Source of the DNA: CAYOVG01 sp964407285
Lineage (GTDB): Bacteria; Desulfobacterota; Syntrophobacteria; Syntrophobacterales; Syntrophobacteraceae
DNA: 36,951 nt
Direction of reading: 5' to 3'
Assembly: GCA_964407285.1 (NCBI GenBank)
Contig: CAYOVG010000021.1
Span: 1-36,951 of the forward strand
Both the position numbers and the translations under genes were made by a program. Below, piece by piece: positions 8,436 to 15,968 of the stretch (position 1 is the first letter of the stretch; every line of letters begins with the position of its first letter). The notes under the pieces are model-generated. The model had not been told where the DNA came from and ran no database searches. It was given only the letters and a program-made list of their open reading frames with translations.

Positions 8436-8472
8436 GGCAGGGCGGGCTTCGTCCCCGCCGCCCCGCCCTGCC
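8436..8472. repeat. REP-like palindrome, second full copy
   Basis: Arms GGCAGGGCGGG (8436-8446) and CCCGCCCTGCC (8462-8472) flank a 15-base spacer that contains TTCGTCCCCG. The arms and spacer match the copies at 1577 and 1664. It sits between convergent genes. Confidence 0.7.
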
Positions 8473-8553
8473 GAATCTCCATGCGAGGTCCTCACGTCAA
8501 TGCGCATGCGCGGGAGCGTCGGAACCGGAAACGGTTTCCCGACGCCGCCCGCA

Positions 8554-9063
8554 TCATGGTTTTGTTCCCGGAGCCGCTTCAGCACTCAGACGCACGAAGA
8601 GCCGTTTGCCGTCAGCCGGTTCCAGGAAGAGGCGCAGTCCTTCGCGACCGGTAATAATCACCGGGTTGCGGACATGCTGCTGCAGGGTCTGCGCCGGGGC
8701 GACCGCCTCCAGGATCAGCGTTCTTCCCGGCTCGATTCCGCGGCTGCAAAGCAGCCGGCAGGCGGTTCTCCCACCGAGAATCTCCACAACTTGAAACTTC
8801 CGTCCCACCCTGGCCGACACGAACTGCTGCAACCGGTCATCCATCCGGCCCCATATCCTGGCCGCCATGCGCTCGTTAAGCAGCACCCGCTCACCGGGTT
8901 CGATCACCGTGATGTACTCCATGGGCGGCAGATGCCGGGTAACCTCGATACGGTCGTTCGGATTCAGCCCGAGGGTCTCCAGGGCGTTGGAAAACGCAGT
9001 CCCGCCGGTAAACCCGATATTCCGCACACCCCCTGATTTTAGTAGGGATTTTGGCTGTTTCAT
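8554..9063 (-). CDS. Tandem FeoA-like domain protein
   Basis: A 169-residue soluble protein that appears to hold two FeoA-type SH3-like barrels. The first (residues 10-75) has ALETLGLNPNDRIEVTRHLP and GERVLLNERMAARIWGRM. The second (residues 90-160) has QVVEILGGRTACRLLCSRGI, then PGRTLILEAVAP and GREGLRLFLEPADGKRLFVRL. Single FeoA proteins assist the FeoB ferrous-iron transporter, and FeoA-like domains also sit at the C-terminus of DtxR-type regulators; no FeoB is next to this gene. The start is uncertain: ATG at 9063 is preferred because the palindrome at 9065-9099 lies directly before it, but ATG 9087 or 9075 are in frame and no clear ribosome binding site is present. Confidence 0.55.
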   Translation of the reverse strand: MKQPKSLLKSGGVRNIGFTGGTAFSNALETLGLNPNDRIEVTRHLPPMEYITVIEPGERVLLNERMAARIWGRMDDRLQQFVSARVGRKFQVVEILGGRTACRLLCSRGIEPGRTLILEAVAPAQTLQQHVRNPVIITGREGLRLFLEPADGKRLFVRLSAEAAPGTKP

Positions 9064-9064
9064 A

Positions 9065-9099
9065 ATGCTTAACATTAGCCAATTCAACTAGTTAAGCAT
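9065..9099. promoter_or_regulatory. Inverted repeat at the start of the FeoA-like gene
   Basis: ATGCTTAAC (9065-9073) and its exact reverse complement GTTAAGCAT (9091-9099) are separated by 17 bases and lie immediately upstream of the likely start codon. The position and symmetry suggest an operator, possibly metal-responsive given the gene's domain type. This is inferred; the sequence does not match a Fur box. Confidence 0.45.
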
Positions 9100-9403
9100 C
9101 CATATGCGGAATGTCGGGGATATGGAAGACAAATCGAAGTTATGGGAGTTCATGCCGACTAATGCCGCCGGCAGTCGGGCTGTACGCCGAACGCGGAAAT
9201 CTTGCAGGACACGGCGCAGATCCATAACGCAGTCTCGAAGCCCGCGTTCGAGGAATTGGACGACCTCGTAAATCCTTTCCCCGGTTCCCGGTCTTTCCAG
9301 CTACGCGCCGGCGGATAAACGCACCCCCACTGCTACTTGAGTTCCAGGGGTATGAATACGATTCGGAATGGATCCATGGAATGATTCGAGCTATTCGCTA
9401 ATC
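9100..9403. other. Intergenic stretch, possible decayed coding
   Basis: About 300 bases without an intact gene. On the plus strand two overlapping frames around 9180-9290 have protein-like composition (one reads LYAERGNLAGHGADP before a stop, another EILQDTAQIHNAVSKPAFEE), which may be the remains of a gene broken by frameshifts. The family is not recognised. Confidence 0.35.
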
Positions 9404-9793
9404 TCATTTTTCGTGCAACCGCCGAGCGATCAGGGCGATCAGCTTCCTGGCGAAAACATCCGCTTCTTCCTCCGCTTTCGACGAAGAACCCGAATCGGAG
9501 AAAACCCCGGACCCGCACTTTTCGTGCAGCATGAAGTGCCCCAACTCGTGGGCCAGAATAAATACTCTCATATCGAGGGGCAGTTCACCGTGCACGCAGA
9601 TGTAGTGCCTGCCCTTCAGCGCAAAGCAAAGCCCTTTCGCCTGCACGCCGAGAAGCGCATTCACCCGTTCGGGTATGGGCCTCTCATCCCTGACGATCAC
9701 GGATCTCTTCCCGGCAAGTTCCAGAAGTCGATCATAGACGGACTGCGCCGTTACTCCCTCCACGGGCTCGAAGATCCTCTTGCCGGACGACAT
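9404..9793 (-). CDS. ImmA/IrrE-type metallopeptidase, stand-alone
   Basis: A 129-residue protein with the zinc-peptidase signature FILAHELGHFMLHEK (residues 79-93) and the downstream EEEADVFARKLI helix that supplies the third zinc ligand in this family (DUF955, COG2856). Such peptidases usually cleave a partner repressor (ImmA cutting ImmR, IrrE/PprI cutting DdrO) and often sit beside a helix-turn-helix gene. No such regulator is adjacent here. A beta-strand stretch (KGLCFALKGRHYICVHGELP) precedes the active-site helix as in relatives. The start at 9793 is chosen because GGAGG lies four bases before it; ATG 9838 is an alternative. The substrate is unknown. Confidence 0.8.
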   Translation of the reverse strand: MSSGKRIFEPVEGVTAQSVYDRLLELAGKRSVIVRDERPIPERVNALLGVQAKGLCFALKGRHYICVHGELPLDMRVFILAHELGHFMLHEKCGSGVFSDSGSSSKAEEEADVFARKLIALIARRLHEK

Positions 9794-10184
9794 TCCCCCT
9801 CCATATTGAAAACACGCCACCCCTCTAGAGAGGATCATGTTTCATCAAAAGCTCGATACGTGGCATGGTTCATAGATCATGCATTTGAGGTAATGCTTGA
9901 AAGGACTCATCGTCATTCCCGCGCCTGCGGAAATCCGGGCTTTTCAACGTTCTCCGGCCTCTCCTCCCCGCTTGCGCGGGGACAAGCTTCGCGGGGGCGA
10001 CGGCTTAAGCGTTACCGCGTTTTGAACCATGCTCGATAGTTTGGCCTCTATGCTCCCCTGTCCCCGAATCACGCCGTCTCTTGCGGTAATGGATGCGAGC
10101 GACATATGCAAATCACTGTAATCATTGTATTCCTATCACAATCAGCAACCCGGCGCCAGAAAAAACCGCGCGCTGACCGTTTTT
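9794..10184. other. Intergenic region with a dispersed repeat
   Basis: About 390 bases between two minus-strand genes. It holds the repeat at 9912-9990 and otherwise shows no coding frame or RNA structure that I recognise. Confidence 0.45.
9912..9990. repeat. Dispersed 'CGTCATTCCCGCG' type repeat
   Basis: The stretch starts CGTCATTCCCGCGCCTGCGG and continues to a hairpin CCCCGC-TTGC-GCGGGG (9966-9981). Elements beginning CGTCATTCCCGCG..GCGGGAATCC are familiar as high-copy intergenic repeats in many proteobacterial genomes. This copy seems imperfect, with parts lost between the two hairpins. Confidence 0.55.
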
Positions 10185-10559
10185 TTATTGCAGCCCGAAC
10201 ACGGCATTTCGATGCGTCCACAGGACATCGCCCGTCGCCATGATCATAACCTGGACTCTCGACCAGTCCAGCGCCTGGACGAGAACCAGCGTGTTAGGCG
10301 GAATGATGACGCAACGGTCGGTTCGAAGCCCGCTCAGCAGCGCTTCCTCATCGATCTCATTTGCAAACCCCAGAATTTCATCCAGGTCATCCTCATCGTA
10401 GCATGCGACATAGCCTCCATTCGTATATGCAAGCGATCCGTCATGGAATCCGTCATAGAACTCCTGTGCATGGGAAGGACCGGGACCGGCCCATAGAATC
10501 GACGTAGCGATAAGTAGAAGACAATACGCCGAAAACCGTATTTTCAAAGCTGGACGCAT
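10185..10559 (-). CDS. Small secreted protein, possible SH3-like domain
   Basis: A 124-residue protein with a Sec signal peptide (residues 1-31, ending PSHAQ). The mature protein of about 93 residues has an acidic patch (CYDEDDLDEIL near 53) and a C-terminal strand-rich part (RCVIIPPNTLVLVQAL, then RVQVMIMATGDVLWT) that reads like a bacterial SH3 fold. Two cysteines (about 53 and 83) could form a disulfide. GGGAGGTG is placed seven bases upstream of the ATG. The leader (10560-10620) is AT-rich and probably carries its promoter. I cannot name the family. Confidence 0.65.
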   Translation of the reverse strand: MRPALKIRFSAYCLLLIATSILWAGPGPSHAQEFYDGFHDGSLAYTNGGYVACYDEDDLDEILGFANEIDEEALLSGLRTDRCVIIPPNTLVLVQALDWSRVQVMIMATGDVLWTHRNAVFGLQ

Positions 10560-10644
10560 CTCACACCTCCCACGGTAAATATTTGAATATACGTAAACGT
10601 AACTTATTATTTATTTTAACGTATAACGGAAGTATGGGGAGTCA

Positions 10645-10662
10645 ATGCCGGCGGGCCGGCAT
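10645..10662. repeat. Short GC-rich hairpin after uup
   Basis: ATGCCGG and CCGGCAT flank a four-base loop CGGG. It lies between the end of uup and the next minus-strand gene and could help end uup transcription, but no T-run follows on the minus strand. Confidence 0.35.
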
Positions 10663-10772
10663 CGCCCCCCCCCACGGGCAGCCCCATCAAGAGGAAAGGC
10701 GGAGGACCGAAAACAGGCATCGGCAAACGGATTGCAGCGGGCAGGCGTCGGCGGGCGGGTCTCGCAGGTCTC

Positions 10773-12605
10773 TTACCGGTTCAGCGCCTCCAGTTCCTCC
10801 CAGCGCCGGTAGGCCTCTTCCAGTTGCTGCTCGATCGCTTCCAATCCGGCTTTGGCCTCGGCTATTTCGGAACCGGACCGCTGGTAGAAGGATGGATCGG
10901 CCATGTTACGGTACAGTTCCTCCTGCGCCATTTCAAGGGCTTCAATCTGTTGGGGAATGGCTTCGAGTTCGCGCTTTTCTTTGTAACCGAGGGTCTGGGG
11001 CCTCTCACGGCGGGGTTGTTGCCTCTCCGGTTTCGGCAATGCTTTTTCGGCCCGCGCCCGTACAGGAACCGCGGATTCACGATGGCGAAGCCAGTCGTCG
11101 TAGCCGCCCACATACTCGCCCACGCGCCCTTCCCCTTCCAGCGCCAGGGTGCTGGTTACCACGTTGTTGAGGAAGGTGCGGTCATGGCTCACCAGGAGCA
11201 GCGTGCCGGGATAGCCGAGGAGCAGTTCCTCCAGGAGTTCCAGCGTCTCGGTATCGAGGTCGTTGGTGGGCTCGTCCATGACGAGCACGTTGGACGGTTT
11301 GGTGAAGAGCCGCGCCAGGAGCAGCCGGTTGCGCTCTCCTCCCGAGAGCACGCGGACGGGGGAGCGGGACCGTTCCGGAGAAAAGAGGAAATCCTGAAGA
11401 TAGCCGATGATATGACGGGGCTTGCCGTTGAACGTGATCGTGTCGTTGCCCTCGCCCACATTTTCGAGCACGGATCTGTCCTCATCGAGCTGAGCCCGGA
11501 GCTGGTCGTAGTAGGCCGTCTCCAGGCGCGCTCCATGGCGCAGTTTTCCCTTCCGCGGCGGCAGGTCCCCCAGCAGGAGACGCAGCAAGGTGGTTTTGCC
11601 CGACCCGTTGGGGCCGATGATTCCCACCTTGTCGCCTCGCATGATGACGGTGGAAAGATCGCGGATGACGGGGGATGCGCCGTCCTCGTAGGCGTAACTC
11701 ACGTTTTCCGCCTCGATTACCAGCTTGCCCGACGCCCCTCCTTCCTGGGCCCGCAGCCGGACTGTCCCCGTGCGTTCGCGCCGCGCGCGCCGGGCTTCCC
11801 GCAGCTTCTCCAGTTCTCGCACGCGCCCCTCGTTACGAGTGCGCCTGGCCTTGATGCCCTGGCGAATCCAGGTTTCTTCCCGAGCCAGTTTCTTGTCGAA
11901 TTCGCTCCACTGCCGGGCTTCCGCATCGAGGGCGGCCTGCCTGCGCTCCAGGAACGTATCGTAATCGCAGGACCAGTCGATGAAACCTCCCCGGTCCAAC
12001 TCCACGATGCGCGTGGCGAGTTTTCGCACGAGCATCCGGTCGTGAGTGACGAAGAGCAAAGTCCCTTCGAAACGCAGCAGGAACTCCTCCATCCGGCCGA
12101 TGGCTTCGATGTCGAGGTGGTTGGTGGGTTCGTCGAGGAGCAGGAGGTCCGGGTCGCGCACGAGACCGCGGGCGAGCATCACGCGGCGCTTGAGCCCGGC
12201 GGAAAGGGCTTCGAACCGCGCATCGGGATCGAGTTCCATGCGGGAGATCATCTTTTCCACCTGCTGTTGCTTACGCCATGGCGCCGTGTCGTCGGCGGCG
12301 TCCATGGCCTCGGCCGCATCCCGGTCGTCCTCGAGTCCGCCCGCAATAATGTCGAAGGTCGTACCTTGGAGCCCCTGCGGGACTTCCTGGGGAAGCAGGG
12401 CGACCCGGAGCCCCTGCTGCCTGGCTATCTCACCTTCGTCCGGCGCAAGTTCCCCGTTCAGCAACCGCATCAGGGTGGATTTCCCGGTCCCGTTCCTGCC
12501 GAGCAGGCACACGCGCTCCCCGCGCTCGATTTGCAGATTCACTCGATCGAGAAGCAACGGCCCCCCAAACGCCACGCTCACATCTCGTAGACTTATCAAT
12601 GCCAT
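10773..12605 (-). CDS. uup: ABC-F family ATPase, Uup type
   Basis: A 610-residue soluble protein with two ATP-binding cassettes and no membrane segments, the layout of ABC-F translation/ribosome-associated ATPases. Cassette 1 has Walker A GRNGTGKS (36-43), signature LSAGLKRR and Walker B LLLLDEPTNHLD. The linker around residues 225-290 is highly charged. Cassette 2 has GPNGSGKT near 340, signature LSGGERNR and VLVMDEPTNDLD. A C-terminal Glu/Arg-rich coiled coil (about 535-608, QQIEALEMAQEELYRNMADP) is typical of Uup, whose relatives bind DNA and ribosomes and affect precise transposon excision. The first signature has Ala in place of the second Gly (LSAG), an asymmetry tolerated in the family. 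The ATG has AAGGA 11 bases upstream. It is monocistronic. Confidence 0.92.
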   Translation of the reverse strand: MALISLRDVSVAFGGPLLLDRVNLQIERGERVCLLGRNGTGKSTLMRLLNGELAPDEGEIARQQGLRVALLPQEVPQGLQGTTFDIIAGGLEDDRDAAEAMDAADDTAPWRKQQQVEKMISRMELDPDARFEALSAGLKRRVMLARGLVRDPDLLLLDEPTNHLDIEAIGRMEEFLLRFEGTLLFVTHDRMLVRKLATRIVELDRGGFIDWSCDYDTFLERRQAALDAEARQWSEFDKKLAREETWIRQGIKARRTRNEGRVRELEKLREARRARRERTGTVRLRAQEGGASGKLVIEAENVSYAYEDGASPVIRDLSTVIMRGDKVGIIGPNGSGKTTLLRLLLGDLPPRKGKLRHGARLETAYYDQLRAQLDEDRSVLENVGEGNDTITFNGKPRHIIGYLQDFLFSPERSRSPVRVLSGGERNRLLLARLFTKPSNVLVMDEPTNDLDTETLELLEELLLGYPGTLLLVSHDRTFLNNVVTSTLALEGEGRVGEYVGGYDDWLRHRESAVPVRARAEKALPKPERQQPRRERPQTLGYKEKRELEAIPQQIEALEMAQEELYRNMADPSFYQRSGSEIAEAKAGLEAIEQQLEEAYRRWEELEALNR

Positions 12606-12930
12606 ACCGGCGCCATTCCTTTACTGCCTGTACTTCTATTCTATTTCACCGCGTTCTCGATGGTCGATGCTCGAAGGCTTTCGCGCTCGAATCGAAACAA
12701 ACTGAATTCTAACCTGAAAACCGCCGCATTCAAACAAGGAACCGGCATTTCGCATGCGCTTCCCGAAGACTTCGCCGTCGAGGCGGCGGTTTCCGCCCTG
12801 AATACATTGTTTACCTCCCCCATAATAGGGTGATCGCCGTATTTTATTCTGGAATCGATATGCTACTATCCACACAAAAGCCGCTCCCCCCGAATGGCCC
12901 CAAAGCTCTCTTCTGTTTATCTTCTCCGGG

Positions 12931-12958
12931 GCCGGGCGAGGTGAAAGCCTCGCCCGGC
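12931..12958 (+). terminator. Strong hairpin followed by a T-run
   Basis: GCCGGGCGAGG and its exact complement flank a six-base loop TGAAAG; a five-T run follows about seven bases later (12966-12970). It would work best as a terminator on the plus strand, yet no plus-strand gene lies just upstream, so it may end an unseen transcript or be a remnant. Confidence 0.45.
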
Positions 12959-13044
12959 TCTCCCGCTTTTTATGCCGGGAAGAATGCGCCACGAACGGTT
13001 GGACCGTGAACGGCGCGCCAACAAAAGCAGACCACGAAGAACAG

Positions 13045-13114
13045 ACCACGAAAGACACGAAGAGCACTAAAACGGATGATGACCCTTTTTCGTGCTTTTC
13101 GTGTCTTTCGTGGT
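13045..13114. repeat. Large inverted repeat of the ACCACGAAAGACACGAA family
   Basis: Arms of 28 bases (13045-13072 and 13087-13114) are inverted copies with two mismatches, around a 14-base loop. The left arm begins ACCACGAAAGACACGAA. A further partial unit (ACCACGAAGAACAG) precedes it at 13031. This motif is a widely dispersed intergenic repeat in many bacteria. The right arm is open in frame with the GH13 gene, which misleadingly lengthens that frame. Confidence 0.7.
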
Positions 13115-13174
13115 TTATCTATTCCTCTATCTTTTGTGGAACATAAAATGCTCCACTGGAAGGAGAGAACCCGT

Positions 13175-14767
13175 ATGAACGAATACCTCTGGTGGCAACG
13201 GGGCGTCATATACCAGGTCTACCCGCGTTCGTTCCAGGACGGCAACGGGGACGGCGTCGGAGACATTCCGGGAATCACGAGCAGGCTGGACTACCTCGAC
13301 CGGCTCGGCGTGGACGCCGTATGGATCTCCCCGATCTTCCCGTCCCCCATGGCGGATTTCGGGTATGACGTCTCGAACTACACCGACATCGATCCCGTCT
13401 TCGGGTCCATGGCCGACCTGGACGCGCTTATCGAAACCGCGCACCGCGGGGGTATGAAAGTGATCCTGGATTACGTGCCGAACCACACGTCCGACCGGCA
13501 TCCATGGTTCCTGGAATCGCGCTCCTCACGCGACAATCCCAGGCGGGACTGGTACATATGGCGCGACCCGGCCCCCGACGGGGGGCCTCCCAACAACTGG
13601 CTCGCCCACTTCGGCGGAAGCGCCTGGACCCTGGACCCCTCCACCGGCCAATACTACTACCATGCGTTCCTCGTGGAGCAGCCGGACCTCAACTGGCGAA
13701 ACCCGGAAGTGCGCGAAGCTATGTTCGATGTGCTGCGGTTCTGGCTGGACCGGGGAGTGGATGGTTTCAGAATCGACGTCCTGTGGCAACTCATCAAGGA
13801 CGACCAGTTCCGCGACAATCCCCCGAACCCCGACTACGTGCCGGAGCAGGGCCCCTACAAGTCGCTTCTGCCGGTCTACACCGCGGACCTCCCAGAAATG
13901 CAGGAAATTACCGCCGAAATGCGTCGCATCATCGATTCCCGCGAGGGAGACCGGGTGATGATAGGAGAAATCTATCTGCCGGTCGAGCGACTGGTCGCCT
14001 ACTATGGAAAAGATGGGACCGGAGCGCACCTTCCCTTCAATTTTCAGTTGCTGAAACTCCCGTGGAACGCCGCCGTCATCAAGAAGGCGGTGGACCGCTA
14101 CGAAGCCCTGCTCACGCCGGGAGCCTGGCCCAACTGGGTCCTGGGAAATCACGACAAACACCGGATCGCGAGCCGCATCGGCAGGGCGCAGGCCCGCGTG
14201 GCGGCCATGATGCTCCTGACCCTTCGCGGTACGCCGACCATGTACTACGGGGACGAGATCGGCATGACCGACGTTCCCATCCCCCCGGACCGGGTACGGG
14301 ACCCGTTCGAGAAAAACGTTCCGGGCCTCGGGCTCGGCCGCGACCCCGAACGCACGCCCATGCAGTGGAACTCACAGCCCGCGGCCGGGTTCACCACGGG
14401 CGACCCCTGGCTACCCCCGGCCTCCGACTATGCTGAAGTCAACGTCGAGGCCGCGCAAAACGATCCGGCTTCGCTGCTCGGCCTCTACCGCCGGCTCATC
14501 GAACTTCGCCGGAAGGAGCCCGCCCTCTCGACGGGCGATTACGCTTCCCTGGACGCGACCGGGGACGTGTTCGCCTATCTCCGCAGAGCGGGGAAGCGGC
14601 GGTTCCTCGTCGCCTTGAACCTCGGGCATTGCCCCCAGCTACTTGCGCTCCCCTCCGTTCGGGGACGAATCGTCCTCAACACGCACCTGGACAGGGACGG
14701 CGAGGCCGCCTCGGAAGTGTTGCGGCTTCGGGAAAACGAGGGAGTGATCCTCGAGATCGCGCCGTGA
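13175..14767 (+). CDS. GH13 alpha-glucosidase-type enzyme
   Basis: A 530-residue cytoplasmic glycoside hydrolase of the alpha-amylase superfamily (GH13), oligo-1,6-glucosidase / alpha-glucosidase type, which would release glucose from the non-reducing ends of alpha-glucosides. All conserved regions are present: DYVPNHTS (99-106), GFRIDVLW with nucleophile Asp201, IGEIYLP with acid Glu265, and LGNHDKHR with Asp327. A C-terminal beta domain covers about residues 440-530. It has no signal peptide. The start at 13175 has AAGGAGAG seven bases upstream; the in-frame extension to 13076 is only the translation of the flanking inverted repeat. It stands alone without sugar transporter genes, so the substrate (maltose, trehalose, sucrose or storage glucans) cannot be fixed. 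Trehalose-synthase-type relatives are usually longer. Confidence 0.9.
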   Translation: MNEYLWWQRGVIYQVYPRSFQDGNGDGVGDIPGITSRLDYLDRLGVDAVWISPIFPSPMADFGYDVSNYTDIDPVFGSMADLDALIETAHRGGMKVILDYVPNHTSDRHPWFLESRSSRDNPRRDWYIWRDPAPDGGPPNNWLAHFGGSAWTLDPSTGQYYYHAFLVEQPDLNWRNPEVREAMFDVLRFWLDRGVDGFRIDVLWQLIKDDQFRDNPPNPDYVPEQGPYKSLLPVYTADLPEMQEITAEMRRIIDSREGDRVMIGEIYLPVERLVAYYGKDGTGAHLPFNFQLLKLPWNAAVIKKAVDRYEALLTPGAWPNWVLGNHDKHRIASRIGRAQARVAAMMLLTLRGTPTMYYGDEIGMTDVPIPPDRVRDPFEKNVPGLGLGRDPERTPMQWNSQPAAGFTTGDPWLPPASDYAEVNVEAAQNDPASLLGLYRRLIELRRKEPALSTGDYASLDATGDVFAYLRRAGKRRFLVALNLGHCPQLLALPSVRGRIVLNTHLDRDGEAASEVLRLRENEGVILEIAP

Positions 14768-14843
14768 GGACACGTCGGAGCCTCGATTGCTGCCGCGGCA
14801 AAGGCGTCAGGCCCGCCTCAACCATCGGTCATTCATCCACCCG

Positions 14844-15833
14844 TCAGGGTTTCTCCACCTTGGGCCACTTCGCGGCGTCGTCGATCATCCTTTCGATGTC
14901 GTCCAAACAGCCCTGGGCGCGCGCCTCCACGACCACGGGCGACCCCGAATCGAATTTGTACGTGACCAAAGACCCGCAGTCCCCAATCCCGCGCGCCTTG
15001 GTGAACATCTTCAGAGTCTTCGTCTTCTCATCGAATTCCGGAAAACCCGCAATCCGGGTCTCCTCGGTGACGGTCACGCTGCCGTTCCTCTGGCGGTCGT
15101 AGCACTTGAATTTCAGCAGGCGGGCGGTGGACGCCTTTTCGTCGTAGAGCATGAACACATACCCGGACTGGTATGCTCCCAGGTAGCACTGGACCTGCAC
15201 GAGGTACTTCGTATCCGCCAATTTGTAGAAATCCACGCCGGGCTCCGAGTCGCTCCCGGATACCTTCTGGAAAGACTCCTCGCATTCCGCGGGCCACTTG
15301 ATTATCTTGTACCACCGTTCCCTGTCCTCCATGGTCAGGCCGGTTTTTGGAGGAAGACCCGACTGCGCGGGAGAAGCAGCCGATGAGGGCGCGGAGGAAG
15401 CCGACGCATCGCCCGTGCCGGCGCTCCCGGCAGCCGCCGCGGTTGCGGTTCCGCCCTGCAGTTCGGCGAGCCGCTTGACGTAGGCCGCCTCGATGCACGC
15501 GTTGTCGCCGCATCGGTCGCGCTCCGACTGGAGCCATGTGCGCTGCCGCTCCTTGAGCGCCGCCTTGTCCTTCGTTTGCGCCAGCGCTTTCTTGTACGCC
15601 GCCGCAAGCTGGTCGTCCAGGTCCGAAAGCTTCTTGTCCCCGCAAATCGCCCTCTCGACATCGTTGGAACTCTTGGAGCAGTCGAAGCTCGTCGCCGTCG
15701 ATGAAGCCGGAAGCCCGGCAAGAACTCCAACGAAGAATACGACGCACGCAGGCATTAGAAACATATGCGGAATATGCGCAAAACGTCCCTCACGAGCGGC
15801 CGCCGACCCGGCGAAACTCCCTCTCTTTTCCAT
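14844..15833 (-). CDS. Secreted LprI-like / DUF1176-like protein
   Basis: A 329-residue exported protein. The signal region covers about residues 20-50 (hydrophobic MFLMPACVVFFVGVLAGLPA), with a rather long charged start. Residues 50-125 match the lysozyme-inhibitor LprI-type domain: FDCSKSSNDVERAICGDKKL, LDDQLAAAYKKAL, then TWLQSERDRCGDNACIEAAY, with its four conserved cysteines. An Ala/Ser/Pro-rich linker (130-160) leads to a C-terminal domain (170-329) resembling DUF1176, also Cys-containing. The LprI-like domain suggests a role at the cell wall, but inhibition of lysozyme is not shown by sequence. The start at 15833 is supported by GGAGGAGGGG; 17 upstream codons are rejected. It is convergent with the GH13 gene. 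Confidence 0.75.
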   Translation of the reverse strand: MEKRGSFAGSAAAREGRFAHIPHMFLMPACVVFFVGVLAGLPASSTATSFDCSKSSNDVERAICGDKKLSDLDDQLAAAYKKALAQTKDKAALKERQRTWLQSERDRCGDNACIEAAYVKRLAELQGGTATAAAAGSAGTGDASASSAPSSAASPAQSGLPPKTGLTMEDRERWYKIIKWPAECEESFQKVSGSDSEPGVDFYKLADTKYLVQVQCYLGAYQSGYVFMLYDEKASTARLLKFKCYDRQRNGSVTVTEETRIAGFPEFDEKTKTLKMFTKARGIGDCGSLVTYKFDSGSPVVVEARAQGCLDDIERMIDDAAKWPKVEKP

Positions 15834-15968
15834 GGTAATCCCCTCCTCCAAGGCTCTGTTGACTTGATCGCTCAAAGAAAGCAATGCACGAGATCATCGA
15901 CGTTATACCATTTACAGGCGGCAGAATATACGGTGGACTCCGGTCCTGGATTTTTCAAATCCGCCATT

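Larger units (their letters stand above)
12606..13174. other. Divergent intergenic region
   Basis: About 570 bases between uup (minus) and the GH13 gene (plus). It contains a strong hairpin at 12931-12958 and a large inverted repeat at 13045-13114, both listed separately. Minus-strand frames here (12636-13067) look non-coding in composition. Confidence 0.5.

Noticed and set aside
10824..12590. A 588-codon open frame on the plus strand opposite uup
   Set aside because: It is the mirror of a GC-rich ABC-F gene whose motifs are unmistakable; the antisense translation has no recognisable domain and no ribosome binding site.
13076..13174. N-terminal extension of the GH13 enzyme
   Set aside because: It is the translation of a dispersed inverted repeat and lacks a ribosome binding site; the ATG at 13175 has one and begins the conserved GH13 sequence.
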